Positions 38,856-47,360 of a stretch of 51,009 bases of DNA are shown here, piece after piece (within the stretch, counting starts at the first letter, position 1; every line of letters begins with the position of its first letter). This DNA is from an uncultured Lachnospiraceae bacterium (lineage in GTDB: Bacteria; Bacillota; Clostridia; Lachnospirales; Lachnospiraceae). The translations under genes and the position numbers were made by a program. The DNA is taken from positions 1-51,009 of the forward strand of contig CAJTVN010000029.1 in the NCBI GenBank assembly GCA_910579685.1, given 5' to 3'. The notes under the pieces were generated by a model that did not search any database, was not told where the DNA came from, and saw only the letters and a program-made list of their open reading frames with translations.

Positions 38856-39890
38856 TTAGAATTGTTTCAAAAACCGAATATCGTTTTCATAGAGCAGACG
38901 CATATCATCGATCTCGTACTTGAGCAGGGTGATTCGCTCAAGCCCCACGCCGAAAGCAAAACCGGAATATTCCTCCGGGTCAATTCCGCTCATGGTAAGC
39001 ACATTGGGATGTACCATACCGCAGCCTAAAATCTCGATCCAGCCGGAGCCCTTACAAAAGCGGCATCCCTTTCCCCCGCACTTGAAACAGGAGACGTCCA
39101 TCTCCGCACTGGGTTCCGTGAAATTGAAATGATGAGGGCGGAACTTCACCTTCGTCTCCTCACCGAACAGCTCCCTGGCAAACTCGGCAAGCGTTCCTTT
39201 CAAATCCGCAAAGGTGATATGCCTGTCGATCACAAGCCCTTCCACCTGATGGAAGGAAGGGGAATGGGTGGCGTCCACCTCGTCAGAGCGGAACACTCTC
39301 CCCGGTGCGATCATCCGGATCGGAAGCTTTCCCTTTTCCATCTCGTGAACCTGAGTGCCCGAAGTCTGGGTGCGCAGCAGAAAGTCTCCGTTGATGAAAA
39401 AGGTATCCTGCTCATCCTTTGCCGGATGATCCGCAGGGATGTTAAGCGCCTCGAAATTATAGTAATCAGTCTCAATCTCCGGGCCTTCCACAACCTCATA
39501 GCCCATCCCGATAAAGATTCTCTCCATCTCCTCCAGCGCAATCGTATTGGGATGGCGGTGTCCCACATTGCTTTTTTTGGCCGGAAGGGTCACGTCGATG
39601 GTCTCCGCCTTCAGCCTTCCCTCCAGAACCGCCGCCTTCATCTTTTCCGTGGCCCGCTCCAGGACCTCCTCAATCTCGCTGCGGACCTCGTTCACCATCT
39701 GGCCCACCCTGGGGCGCTCCTCTACCGCCACATCCTTCATTGCCTTCAGAAGAGTCGTCAGCTCTCCCTTTTTGCCGAGATAATTGACGCGGATCTCATT
39801 GAGCTTCTCCAATGCCTGCGCTCCTGCCGCACCGGTTAACTCGATCTGTTTTAGCGCCTCTTCTTTTATCTGTTCCAATTTTTCTTTCAT
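38856..39890 (-). CDS. pheS: Phenylalanyl-tRNA synthetase alpha subunit
   Basis: A 344-residue class II synthetase subunit that carries the Phe/ATP site. An N-terminal coiled coil (residues 1-85) precedes the catalytic core with motif 2 (VFRSDEVDATHSPSFHQVEGL) and motif 3 (GFAFGVGLERITLLKY). A longer frame reaches 39989, but the ATG at 39890 gives the standard length and the typical MKEKL start with GGAAG upstream. It is the first gene of a five-gene operon behind a T-box-like leader, so expression probably follows the charging of tRNA-Phe. Confidence 0.98.
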   Translation of the reverse strand: MKEKLEQIKEEALKQIELTGAAGAQALEKLNEIRVNYLGKKGELTTLLKAMKDVAVEERPRVGQMVNEVRSEIEEVLERATEKMKAAVLEGRLKAETIDVTLPAKKSNVGHRHPNTIALEEMERIFIGMGYEVVEGPEIETDYYNFEALNIPADHPAKDEQDTFFINGDFLLRTQTSGTQVHEMEKGKLPIRMIAPGRVFRSDEVDATHSPSFHQVEGLVIDRHITFADLKGTLAEFARELFGEETKVKFRPHHFNFTEPSAEMDVSCFKCGGKGCRFCKGSGWIEILGCGMVHPNVLTMSGIDPEEYSGFAFGVGLERITLLKYEIDDMRLLYENDIRFLKQF

Positions 39891-40014
39891 AACTTCCTTC
39901 CTTTCCTTCTTTTTCCCTGTGCAACCGATTAGGAAAGCTTCCTCTTCCCCTGCTCGCTGCGCCGGGCGTCCGTCAGCCTTTTCTGACATTTTTCATTTGG
40001 AAACCCATGTGCAT

Positions 40015-40152
40015 AAAAAGTCCCCTGCATCTGCATGCAGGGGACGAATCAACTCTGCGGTACCACACAAGTTTCTGCCCGTGAGCAGACATCTCTCTCT
40101 GGCAGAAAATAATGCGCTGCTAACACCTTTATCGCCTTTGGCTATTTCAAAC
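40015..40152 (-). promoter_or_regulatory. Short T-box-like leader with terminator upstream of pheS
   Basis: The minus-strand leader contains the T-box core TGGTACCGCAGAG (40053-40065), an AGAGAG element inside a stem TTTCTGCC/GGCAGAAA, and a terminator whose 11-base-pair arms GTCCCCTGCAT/ATGCAGGGGAC (40020-40045) precede a T-run. T-box RNAs read uncharged tRNA to stop termination. From the promoter to the terminator it is only about 135 bases, and a full specifier stem was not found. Confidence 0.75.
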
Positions 40153-40159
40153 TTCTTAT

Positions 40160-40188
40160 ATTTTAGAGTAGGTTTTCTTACTTGTCAA
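40160..40188 (-). promoter_or_regulatory. Promoter of the pheST operon
   Basis: Perfect TTGACA (40183-40188) and TAAAAT (40160-40165) with a 17-base spacer, between the BrkB gene and the T-box-like leader. Confidence 0.85.
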
Positions 40189-40202
40189 GTGTTTTGGCCT
40201 CT

Positions 40203-41042
40203 TTACCTGTCTTTTCTTTTTCCCACAAAAAACTGAAACGCCGGTTTGAAATACCGGTTCAGGAAAGCCCCCACCATGATAATGTACATACAGGCATAGA
40301 GCCAGAGCATCAGAATGATAATGGTGGTAAGGCTTCCATATGTGCTGAAACCGTTGAACCGGTCCACATAGATGGAAAAAAACCAGGTAATGACGCTCCA
40401 CCCCACTGATGCGATCACGGCACCTGGCAGCTGCATCTTGAATCCCAGCTTTCCGCCGGGCACATATGTATAAATCAGCGCAATAAAGATTGTCAGAACA
40501 AACCAGACAAAGGGTGTCCTGAAATGCAGCAAAAGTTCAAAAAAATAGGAGGTCTGGGGAATCCCTCCCTCCACCAGCTGGATGAGCGTGTTTCCAAAAA
40601 TCATGATAAGCAGGGAAAGAATCATCAGGATGAGGATCAGTACCGTGTAGAAGCTTGCAACCATCCGGAGCACCACATAATTGCGGTTTTCCTCCACGTC
40701 ATTGATGACATTCAGCCCCCGCATCAGGGCCAGCACGCCTTTCCCCGCCGACCAGAGAGTAACCACCGCCGTAACGGAAACAATCCCGATGGATTTATTG
40801 TACACATCATGAATTATATTCACCACAAGCGAATCCATGGTATCCGGCGTGATCCCTGTCGCCACATCCATCAGATCCGCCTCCGTGATAGGCGTATAGG
40901 GAATCAGGGCGCACAGAAGCATCAGCATGGGAATCAGTGAGAGAAACAGGAAAAAAGCCGTGCTTGCCGCAAAGGAGTTTATATTTTTCCGGTTCATATG
41001 CTTGCCAAAATCATATCCGATAAACAACAGTCTTCCCAGCAT
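40203..41042 (-). CDS. YihY/BrkB family membrane protein
   Basis: A 279-residue integral membrane protein with about six transmembrane helices. It has the YihY/BrkB family pattern: an N-terminal NINSFAASTAFFLFLSLIPM helix, the LWSAGKGVLALMRGLN segment typical of the family, and a late helix pair with PGAVIASVGWSVITWFFSIY. The family was once thought to be RNase BN, which is wrong; its true role is not settled. It follows the SpoIID/LytB-type gene by 14 bases and is likely co-transcribed with it. Confidence 0.92.
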   Translation of the reverse strand: MLGRLLFIGYDFGKHMNRKNINSFAASTAFFLFLSLIPMLMLLCALIPYTPITEADLMDVATGITPDTMDSLVVNIIHDVYNKSIGIVSVTAVVTLWSAGKGVLALMRGLNVINDVEENRNYVVLRMVASFYTVLILILMILSLLIMIFGNTLIQLVEGGIPQTSYFFELLLHFRTPFVWFVLTIFIALIYTYVPGGKLGFKMQLPGAVIASVGWSVITWFFSIYVDRFNGFSTYGSLTTIIILMLWLYACMYIIMVGAFLNRYFKPAFQFFVGKRKDR

Positions 41043-41056
41043 CTTGCTCTCTCCGA

Positions 41057-43399
41057 TCAGTAAATCTTTTTTATCTCACAGCCAGGGTAGAAAAAGGACA
41101 GAATCTCCCCGCAGTTTTTGCCTGCGCCCGCCATGGCTCTTGCGCCGTTCTGGCTCATACCCACGCCATGCCCGTATCCGCCGCCAAATATACTATATCC
41201 TACCACACATTCCCCTTCTTTTTCAATATCCATTACCAGATATGCGCTGGGAAGAAGACTGGCGCTCTCCACCTGAGTGCCATCCTGCCGCTTCACACTT
41301 CCTCCGTTGTTCAGAATATAACGTATATTGTATTCCGAGCGGATCAGATAAGATCCCGAATCCGTCTCAAGGAGCAGGCTGTCGGCAACACCTCCCTCTC
41401 TTCTTTCCAGGATTTCCATATGGTAAACCTCCGAAAAGTCCTTTACCTCACGCTCCATCCAGACATTCTCTGCTTTCGGCTCTTTCGGCTCATCCTCTTC
41501 CGCCAAGGTAAGAACCTTGCCAGGATCGGCCCGGTAACGCTCTTTCAGCCTTGCCGACATCCTCTGCGCATCCAACTGCGCCGCCCCGTATTCCCAGCGG
41601 TACCACGCTTCCTCCTTCTCATAATCTGTTTCTCCCGTATTTTGAATAAATTCACGGAAAACCGCCTCGTCCGTCATTTTCTGCGCCTCCCTCTGTCCCC
41701 GGGCTTCTGCCTCCTCACCCTCTTCTTTTGCGATATGGATTCCGGAAAGGTAGGGCATTTCCTCCCGGTTATCCTCGGACCAGATTCCCGCATCCGTGCC
41801 AAAACCGCAGGACGTGGAATAATAGTAAGTACTGACCGCCTCATCCTTGTAATACAGAAGCTCTCCCATGGTCTCCTTCACCGCTGTGGTGGAATTTACA
41901 TTCTCCTCCACGTTGTTGTAGACCTGATAGCTCACACTGTCATCCACATGTGCGCCCAGCGGGGCAAGCCCCGGACTTGTCAGATACCGGTACGCATAGG
42001 TTCTGGCACAGACTGCCTGGGCCTTCAGCGCTTCCATGGAATAAGATGCGGGCATCTCACTTGGCACCACGGAATAGAGATATTCCTCCAAAAGCAGTTC
42101 ATTGATCAGAACCAGTCCGCTTTCCTCCTTTGTGATCTCCAGCTTTCCCCGATAGGCGGGGGACCCCTGGTTTCTGGAAAGGGACGTCACCTGTATCTTC
42201 CCCGATTTTACGGCAGGAATCACCTCCATCCGGTCTCCCTTGAGGTAATCGCTGTCGGGTTCAATCAGCACCTCATCCCCCTCCCTAACCCGTCTTTCGC
42301 TCCGGCTGCCATAGGGGCCGTAAATCAGGGACATCTCGCAGTCCGCCTTAAGGAGTATCTTTTCATGATAAAGGGAGGAAAAACCATTGCTTTTCACTGC
42401 GACCCGGATGTTCTCCATGTTTTCCTTTCTGGTGATAAGGCCCGCACATATTTTTCCCTTCTCGACCACAAAGTCCGTAAAGTCATAGCCGATCCCGATC
42501 TCCTCCCATCCTGCCTCCCGGAGCTCCTCATACAGTTGATAGAGCCTGCAGTTTCCTGCGATGGAAAAGATTCCCTCCCCTTCGATTTCCATTTTCTCCC
42601 CGGTGAACCGCAAAATTCTTCCATTGATCCTGTCCTTCTTTATCTTTATTTCGCTCAGCCGTCCTTCCCGAAAGGTAAAATCCGCAACCGTCTCCCGCTC
42701 CGCCTCCTGCGCACAGTCTCCTTCCCTGCAGGCATAATCCATGCCGGCTCCCTCATAGAAAAATTGAAGTTTTCCCTGTCCGGTCTCCATAATCCACAGA
42801 TTCTCAAGGGTAAACGGATCTTTCCTGCGCTTTTTTACCGTGAGCAGCTCTTCTCCGTCCAGATAGGCCTCCACACCGGAAAAAAGACATTCTTCAAACT
42901 CTCCCGACCGGTACCTGTACGCCGCACCTTCATCATCCAGAATACATTCCTCCTTCTTTGCCAGAAGATTCATTTCTTTTAAACAGATGCGGTCTTTCAT
43001 CCCATACCTGTTTAAAAGGGCGTCGTACATCTCATACCAGTCTTCCTTGACGAGGTAGAATTCATTCCTGTACGAATCCTTTTTCAAACAGGTCTCCTCC
43101 ATCTCCAGACCTTCAGCAAGCTGCGCATAATCCTCATATAAAACAGCAGCCCTGCCCTGTGCATATGTACCTGCAAGCTTATCCGCCCATTCCTTCATCC
43201 TCTCCGAATCCCCGGAAGGCACCGTATCTTTGGCGCTTAGCGCCTGTATTAAAATCACCGCATCCTCCACGGCAATTCCGTCCCCCTGCGGCTGTGTCAG
43301 TTGGAATTCCTTTTCATCCTTCCGGATCAGCCACACAAAGGAAAAGACACATACGGCAATCAACAACAGTTTCAACGCTACCCGGAATCTTTTCCGCAT
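41057..43399 (-). CDS. Membrane-anchored SpoIID/LytB domain protein
   Basis: A 780-residue protein anchored by one N-terminal helix (about residues 5-24). A long, Glu/Lys-rich extracellular region of unknown fold (25-390) is followed by the SpoIID/LytB domain, with YSVVPSEMPASYSMEALKAQA near residue 448 and DSVSYQVYNN. It ends in GGGYGHGVGMSQNGARAMA, the conserved C-terminal part of the family. SpoIID cuts glycan strands during engulfment and LytB modifies an amidase; this protein is about twice the length of SpoIID, so it is a relative and not SpoIID itself. I chose the ATG at 43399 because the longer frame runs through the 6S RNA gene. Confidence 0.88.
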   Translation of the reverse strand: MRKRFRVALKLLLIAVCVFSFVWLIRKDEKEFQLTQPQGDGIAVEDAVILIQALSAKDTVPSGDSERMKEWADKLAGTYAQGRAAVLYEDYAQLAEGLEMEETCLKKDSYRNEFYLVKEDWYEMYDALLNRYGMKDRICLKEMNLLAKKEECILDDEGAAYRYRSGEFEECLFSGVEAYLDGEELLTVKKRRKDPFTLENLWIMETGQGKLQFFYEGAGMDYACREGDCAQEAERETVADFTFREGRLSEIKIKKDRINGRILRFTGEKMEIEGEGIFSIAGNCRLYQLYEELREAGWEEIGIGYDFTDFVVEKGKICAGLITRKENMENIRVAVKSNGFSSLYHEKILLKADCEMSLIYGPYGSRSERRVREGDEVLIEPDSDYLKGDRMEVIPAVKSGKIQVTSLSRNQGSPAYRGKLEITKEESGLVLINELLLEEYLYSVVPSEMPASYSMEALKAQAVCARTYAYRYLTSPGLAPLGAHVDDSVSYQVYNNVEENVNSTTAVKETMGELLYYKDEAVSTYYYSTSCGFGTDAGIWSEDNREEMPYLSGIHIAKEEGEEAEARGQREAQKMTDEAVFREFIQNTGETDYEKEEAWYRWEYGAAQLDAQRMSARLKERYRADPGKVLTLAEEDEPKEPKAENVWMEREVKDFSEVYHMEILERREGGVADSLLLETDSGSYLIRSEYNIRYILNNGGSVKRQDGTQVESASLLPSAYLVMDIEKEGECVVGYSIFGGGYGHGVGMSQNGARAMAGAGKNCGEILSFFYPGCEIKKIY

Positions 43400-43440
43400 C
43401 CAAATATCCTTCACACGTTTCCTCCCCCTGATTATTCCCG

Positions 43441-43667
43441 AAAAAGAAAAGCAGCCCATTCGGACTGCTTTTCTTTTGTTTACCCAAAATGCCGGTTCCT
43501 GCCTCTTGACTCCTAGCTGCGCTAGGTGGGTGACCGCAATCTGCACATTTGCCTTCCCTTCCAATCCTCAAACGAGTGAGGGCTTGGCAGCCGCCAGACG
43601 ATATAGGAATCCCGTTTAAAGTATCTGTAGGTTCAAAAACGACAGGAGTTATCGCACATCTCAGGCT
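43441..43667 (-). ncRNA. ssrS: 6S RNA (RNA polymerase regulator)
   Basis: A non-coding transcription unit on the minus strand with its own strong promoter and terminator (AAAAGAAAAGCAG/CTGCTTTTCTTTT, 43442-43477). Its 5' end reads CTGAGATGTGCG, close to the conserved 6S start. Segments such as TTTTTGAACCTACA, AACGGGATTCCTATATC and GGTCACCCACCTAGC match what I recall of Firmicutes 6S RNAs. 6S RNA binds the housekeeping RNA polymerase by mimicking an open promoter. The identification is from memory of the family and the unit's structure, not from a covariance search. Confidence 0.72.
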
Positions 43668-43673
43668 AATTTT

Positions 43674-43702
43674 ATTATATCCAATGCAGGGACAAAATAC
43701 AA
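43674..43702 (-). promoter_or_regulatory. Promoter of the 6S RNA
   Basis: TTGTAT (43697-43702) and a perfect TATAAT (43674-43679) with a 17-base spacer. The predicted start at about 43667 coincides with the 6S-like 5' end. Confidence 0.85.
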
Positions 43703-43732
43703 CTGGAAATTTGAATAAAAAAGACGAAAACA

Positions 43733-43759
43733 GCGGGCATACCGCAATGGTACACCCGC
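43733..43759 (-). terminator. Terminator of pckA
   Basis: GCGGG-CA-TACC pairs with GGTA-CA-CCCGC around a five-base loop. On the minus strand it is followed by a T-rich tail, and it starts 15 bases after the pckA stop. Confidence 0.85.
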
Positions 43760-43773
43760 CATAATCTTATTTC

Positions 43774-45480
43774 TTAGTTCAAAGCGTCAACCAGTTTCTG
43801 AACAGCGGCAAGCGCCTCATCAGGAAGCTTGTCATAGCCTTCCTTCTTCTCGGCAAATCCCTTAACCGCATCCACACGGTTCTGCATAGCGTTCTTTAAT
43901 GCAGCCTTGTACTCGGGATCGTTTAAGTCAGGCTTGAAATCAGCCGTCTTGCCGTCCCAGTCATACATGATCTCAACATCATCAAAGTTGCCCCACTTTT
44001 CGAACTTAGCCTTTCCTTCAACGATTGTCTCAAGAATGCCAAGCGTATCGGCGGGTTTCACCTTTGTACCCATGAAATCACCGGTATTTACAATGTAGCA
44101 TGCAACGTTCTTCTCTTCCACCAGCTTCTTGAACTTCTCATAGTCATTCACCAGAGGATAGGTTCTGAAAGGGTTAGCGTAAGGCACGATGCGCAGTGCG
44201 TTCAGATCCGTACCGGCCGCAACACGCTCAGCCGTAGAGGTCTTGGTGGCAAGGGTAGCTCCCATAACGGATGCCAGAGCCGCACCGTCCAGCTTCACTA
44301 CAGGCGGAATGGTGGGATCCTTCATGATCCAGAAGATTGCGTTAACAGGTGCGTCAATCTTGTCTACACGGTTAGGAGACCAGAGCTTTGACTTGATGGC
44401 ACGTCCGTTGCCGTTTCTGATATCCTCTGTTACCAGCTGGATCTTGCCGTTCTCGTCCATGGTTGCAGAGCAGTTCTGGGCGGACAGCAGATATTCATTG
44501 TCAGGACAGCCTGTCGGATAGTCGGCTGTCTTATCAAAATAAGTAGGCTCAAGAGCAACGGAAGCGCAGGTATCTGTATTGATGATGAAAGCGTCATCAT
44601 GGAGAACCGTGATGGGATACTTTCCGCCGTGCTTTGCATGGGTAAGTGTGGACTTACCGGATCCGGACAGACCGTAAACGGATGCAACGAACTTGCTTCC
44701 GTCTGCAAGCGTGTATTCCTTCTGTCCGCCGTGGCATGCCGCATAACCGTTTCTGTTCGCAAGCGCCCATGCCATAGTAAGAGTACCCTTCTTGTGCTCG
44801 CCGAAATATTTCATACCGAGAATTGCGGCGCAGTTCTGGTTGGTATCAAAATAGCAGAGGGTCAAAGGATCGCTCAGGCAGCTGTAATCAACGTCGGGAG
44901 CTTCCTCGGGAGCCCACTGGGGATCGGAGAAAATATAAATATCAGGCTCGTTTCCGCCTCCTACAGGCTTGGAATTCTTGTACATCTTAACATACTCGTC
45001 AGACATGTACTGGAAATTGATCATCCAGTTGTAAAGCAGATTCTCCTCTCCTTCCGGAATCAGAAGATGTGCCTTAGCCATGAATTCCGGGTCAAGACCT
45101 ACAAAGCACTCTGCATGATACATGGTTTTCCAGCGGGTCTTGTAAACAGCGTCCATAACGACTTTATCAAGCTTTACCTCGTCAACGCCGGGCTCGCCCT
45201 TGATACGGCGCGCTGCCGCATAACGTCCCGTCACGGCTCCGTCATTAAACAAAAGAACCTTGGCATCCTTCTCAAGTCCGAAGGTGTCTCCGTCCTTGAC
45301 AGGCATGTCCGTCACGATTGTTCCGGGGGAATTCTTCGCTAATTCATAGGCTTCCTTTAAGGTATTTACCTTAACTACGTTATTTCCGTAGAAAGCGGCC
45401 TCAATAATGGAACGGGTTTTGGAAAAGCCCACTTTACCCTTGCCGATCTCGGAAATGGGATAATACGCTTTTGTTGACAT
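43774..45480 (-). CDS. pckA: Phosphoenolpyruvate carboxykinase (ATP)
   Basis: A 568-residue cytosolic enzyme interconverting oxaloacetate plus ATP and phosphoenolpyruvate plus CO2 plus ADP. The ATP P-loop GLSGSGKST lies near residue 270 and the metal-binding HDDAF motif follows shortly after; NGRAIKSKLW is also visible. The sequence is of the divergent ATP type seen in Lachnospiraceae. In many gut anaerobes this enzyme runs toward oxaloacetate during fermentation, linking it to the citrate synthase gene transcribed divergently next door. The ribosome site AAGGAGG is strong. A near-perfect promoter and a hairpin-rich leader precede it. Confidence 0.95.
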   Translation of the reverse strand: MSTKAYYPISEIGKGKVGFSKTRSIIEAAFYGNNVVKVNTLKEAYELAKNSPGTIVTDMPVKDGDTFGLEKDAKVLLFNDGAVTGRYAAARRIKGEPGVDEVKLDKVVMDAVYKTRWKTMYHAECFVGLDPEFMAKAHLLIPEGEENLLYNWMINFQYMSDEYVKMYKNSKPVGGGNEPDIYIFSDPQWAPEEAPDVDYSCLSDPLTLCYFDTNQNCAAILGMKYFGEHKKGTLTMAWALANRNGYAACHGGQKEYTLADGSKFVASVYGLSGSGKSTLTHAKHGGKYPITVLHDDAFIINTDTCASVALEPTYFDKTADYPTGCPDNEYLLSAQNCSATMDENGKIQLVTEDIRNGNGRAIKSKLWSPNRVDKIDAPVNAIFWIMKDPTIPPVVKLDGAALASVMGATLATKTSTAERVAAGTDLNALRIVPYANPFRTYPLVNDYEKFKKLVEEKNVACYIVNTGDFMGTKVKPADTLGILETIVEGKAKFEKWGNFDDVEIMYDWDGKTADFKPDLNDPEYKAALKNAMQNRVDAVKGFAEKKEGYDKLPDEALAAVQKLVDALN

Positions 45481-45608
45481 ATTATACGTCCTCCTTAAAA
45501 TGATATATTATCTGCCGCACGCGCGGCTTTTGCAGATACACCCCGCAGATGCGGCTTTCTAACCATGTATGCGCAGCACACAGATCTGCTGCACAGCAGG
45601 CAGTCGCC
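45481..45608 (-). promoter_or_regulatory. Hairpin-rich 5' leader of pckA
   Basis: Between the pckA promoter and its ribosome site lie three hairpins: GCAGCA/TGCTGC (45573-45592, enclosing the palindrome CAGATCTG), CCGC-AGAT-GCGG (45543-45554) and GCCGC/GCGGC (45514-45527). The 128-base leader may affect stability or carry regulation. No known riboswitch class was recognised. Confidence 0.45.
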
Positions 45609-45614
45609 TTTTGT

Positions 45615-45643
45615 ATTATCTCAAACCTCAAAATAAATGTCAA
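45615..45643 (-). promoter_or_regulatory. Promoter of pckA
   Basis: TTGACA (45638-45643) and GATAAT (45615-45620) with a 17-base spacer on the minus strand. The rest of the pckA-gltA gap, to 45871, is very AT-rich and shows no clear second promoter. Confidence 0.8.
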
Positions 45644-45871
45644 TCATTTCGCCGGCCATTTTTTTCAAATTAATATTTAATTTATAAATTTTTTACTTGT
45701 TTCAAATTTATCATCATGATAAGATATATTAAATCGTTTTTTTTCTGGCATATTCTGTAACATGTCCGAAACTTACTCATAATAAATGAACACCCACATT
45801 TATATATATAGCCTGTATTTATATAGATATGTTTGTTTGTTACTAAACTACAGTAGAAAGGAGTCTATTTT
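45644..45871. other. AT-rich upstream region of citrate synthase
   Basis: About 230 bases of AT-rich DNA with long A and T tracts and no gene. It must contain the gltA promoter, but no box pair stands out. AAAGGAG lies about ten bases before the gltA ATG. Confidence 0.5.
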
Positions 45872-47245
45872 ATGGAGCACAACACCAATCCTTATTCCGA
45901 AATTACACCCGAGATCATTCGTCTTGCGGAAGCGGCAAGAAAAGCAGATATCATTGATACCGAGCTTTTTACCAAATATGATGTTAAAAGAGGGCTCAGG
46001 GATCTGAACGGAAAGGGCGTTCTCGCCGGACTGACCAATATTTCCGACGTCCGCGCCACCCAGATCGTGGACGGCGTGTCCGTCCCGGCTCACGGGCGTC
46101 TGTTTTACCGGGGTTACAACGTGAAAGACCTGGTGGAGGGTTTTACCCAGGATGACCGCTTTGGCTTTGAGGAGATCACCTATCTCCTTCTTTTTGCCAA
46201 GCTGCCTACCGAGGCCGAGCTTGCGTCTTTCCGCACCATGCTGGCCGGATACCGCACTCTTCCCACCAGCTTTGTCCGGGACATCATCATGAAAGCGCCC
46301 AGCAGCGATATGATGAACACGCTTGCCCGGAGCGTTCTCACCCTGTATTCCTATGATGACAGGGCGGACGACGTTTCCCTGCCAAACGTGCTTCGCCAGT
46401 GCCTGCAGCTGATCAGCCTGTTCCCGCTGCTGTCCATCTATGGATACCAGGCATACTGCCATTATCATGACGGGAAAAGCCTGTTCATTCATCAGCCGGA
46501 CGCTTCCCTGTCCGCCGCGGAGAATATCCTGCACATTCTCCGTCCCGACAGCTCCTACACCCCTCTGGAGGCGAAGCTCCTTGACATTGCCCTGGTGCTA
46601 CACATGGAGCATGGCGGCGGAAACAACTCTTCCTTCACCACCCACGTTGTGACTTCCTCCCTCACCGACACTTACTCGGTCATTGCGGCGGCCATCGGCT
46701 CCCTGAAAGGCCCCCGCCACGGCGGCGCTAATATCAAGGTTGTCCAGATGTTCGAGGAGATGAAGCGGGAAGTCAGGGACTGGGCTGACGAGGATGAGGT
46801 TTCCGGCTACCTTCAGAAGCTTCTGAACAAGGACGCCTTTGACCATGCGGGTCTTATCTATGGCGTGGGACACGCTATTTATTCCAAATCCGACCCGAGA
46901 GCCGTGATCTTCAAAACCTTTGTGGAGAAACTCTCCGTGGAAAAGGGACTGGAGAAGGAATTCGCTCTCTACTCCCTGGTGGAACGGCTCGCTCCTGAGA
47001 TTATTTCCAGACAGCGCCAGATGTACAAGGGCGTCAGCATCAACGTGGATTTCTATTCCGGTTTCGTTTACAATATGCTGGGGCTTCCCATGGAGCTCTA
47101 CACTCCCATCTTTGCAATGGCCCGTATTTCAGGATGGAGCGCTCACCGCATGGAAGAGCTTGCAAACAACGGCAAGATCATCCGCCCCGCCTACAAGCCG
47201 ATCTATCCGGATCAGGAGTACGTGGATATCGAAAACCGTACCTGA
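45872..47245 (+). CDS. gltA: Citrate synthase
   Basis: A 457-residue enzyme that condenses acetyl-CoA with oxaloacetate to citrate. The two catalytic His segments are LHMEHGGGNNSS (near residue 247) and LKGPRHGGAN (near 283), and the catalytic Asp is in SINVDFYSGFVYNMLG (near 391). An N-terminal extension of about 40 residues (ITPEIIRLAEAARKAD) is typical of the clostridial form. It is divergent from pckA, suggesting a shared role in anaplerosis and glutamate supply. It is a single gene ending at a strong terminator. Confidence 0.95.
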   Translation: MEHNTNPYSEITPEIIRLAEAARKADIIDTELFTKYDVKRGLRDLNGKGVLAGLTNISDVRATQIVDGVSVPAHGRLFYRGYNVKDLVEGFTQDDRFGFEEITYLLLFAKLPTEAELASFRTMLAGYRTLPTSFVRDIIMKAPSSDMMNTLARSVLTLYSYDDRADDVSLPNVLRQCLQLISLFPLLSIYGYQAYCHYHDGKSLFIHQPDASLSAAENILHILRPDSSYTPLEAKLLDIALVLHMEHGGGNNSSFTTHVVTSSLTDTYSVIAAAIGSLKGPRHGGANIKVVQMFEEMKREVRDWADEDEVSGYLQKLLNKDAFDHAGLIYGVGHAIYSKSDPRAVIFKTFVEKLSVEKGLEKEFALYSLVERLAPEIISRQRQMYKGVSINVDFYSGFVYNMLGLPMELYTPIFAMARISGWSAHRMEELANNGKIIRPAYKPIYPDQEYVDIENRT

Positions 47246-47273
47246 CAGAAGGATGCGGATACATAGCTATACA

Positions 47274-47317
47274 GAACAGGAAGGTTTCCCGGGCAGAGAA
47301 ACCTTCCTGTTCTTTTT
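47274..47317 (+). terminator. Terminator of gltA
   Basis: A perfect 15-base-pair stem GAACAGGAAGGTTTC/GAAACCTTCCTGTTC with a nine-base loop, followed by five T. It lies between convergent gltA and thrC. Confidence 0.92.
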
Positions 47318-47360
47318 CCTGTTCGATGGATTGCGGGAGGCAAACCAAACACACGTACTT

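Noticed and set aside
41168..42982. Open frame of 604 codons on the plus strand
   Set aside because: It lies wholly antisense to the SpoIID/LytB gene, which shows clear family motifs; the antisense product has none.
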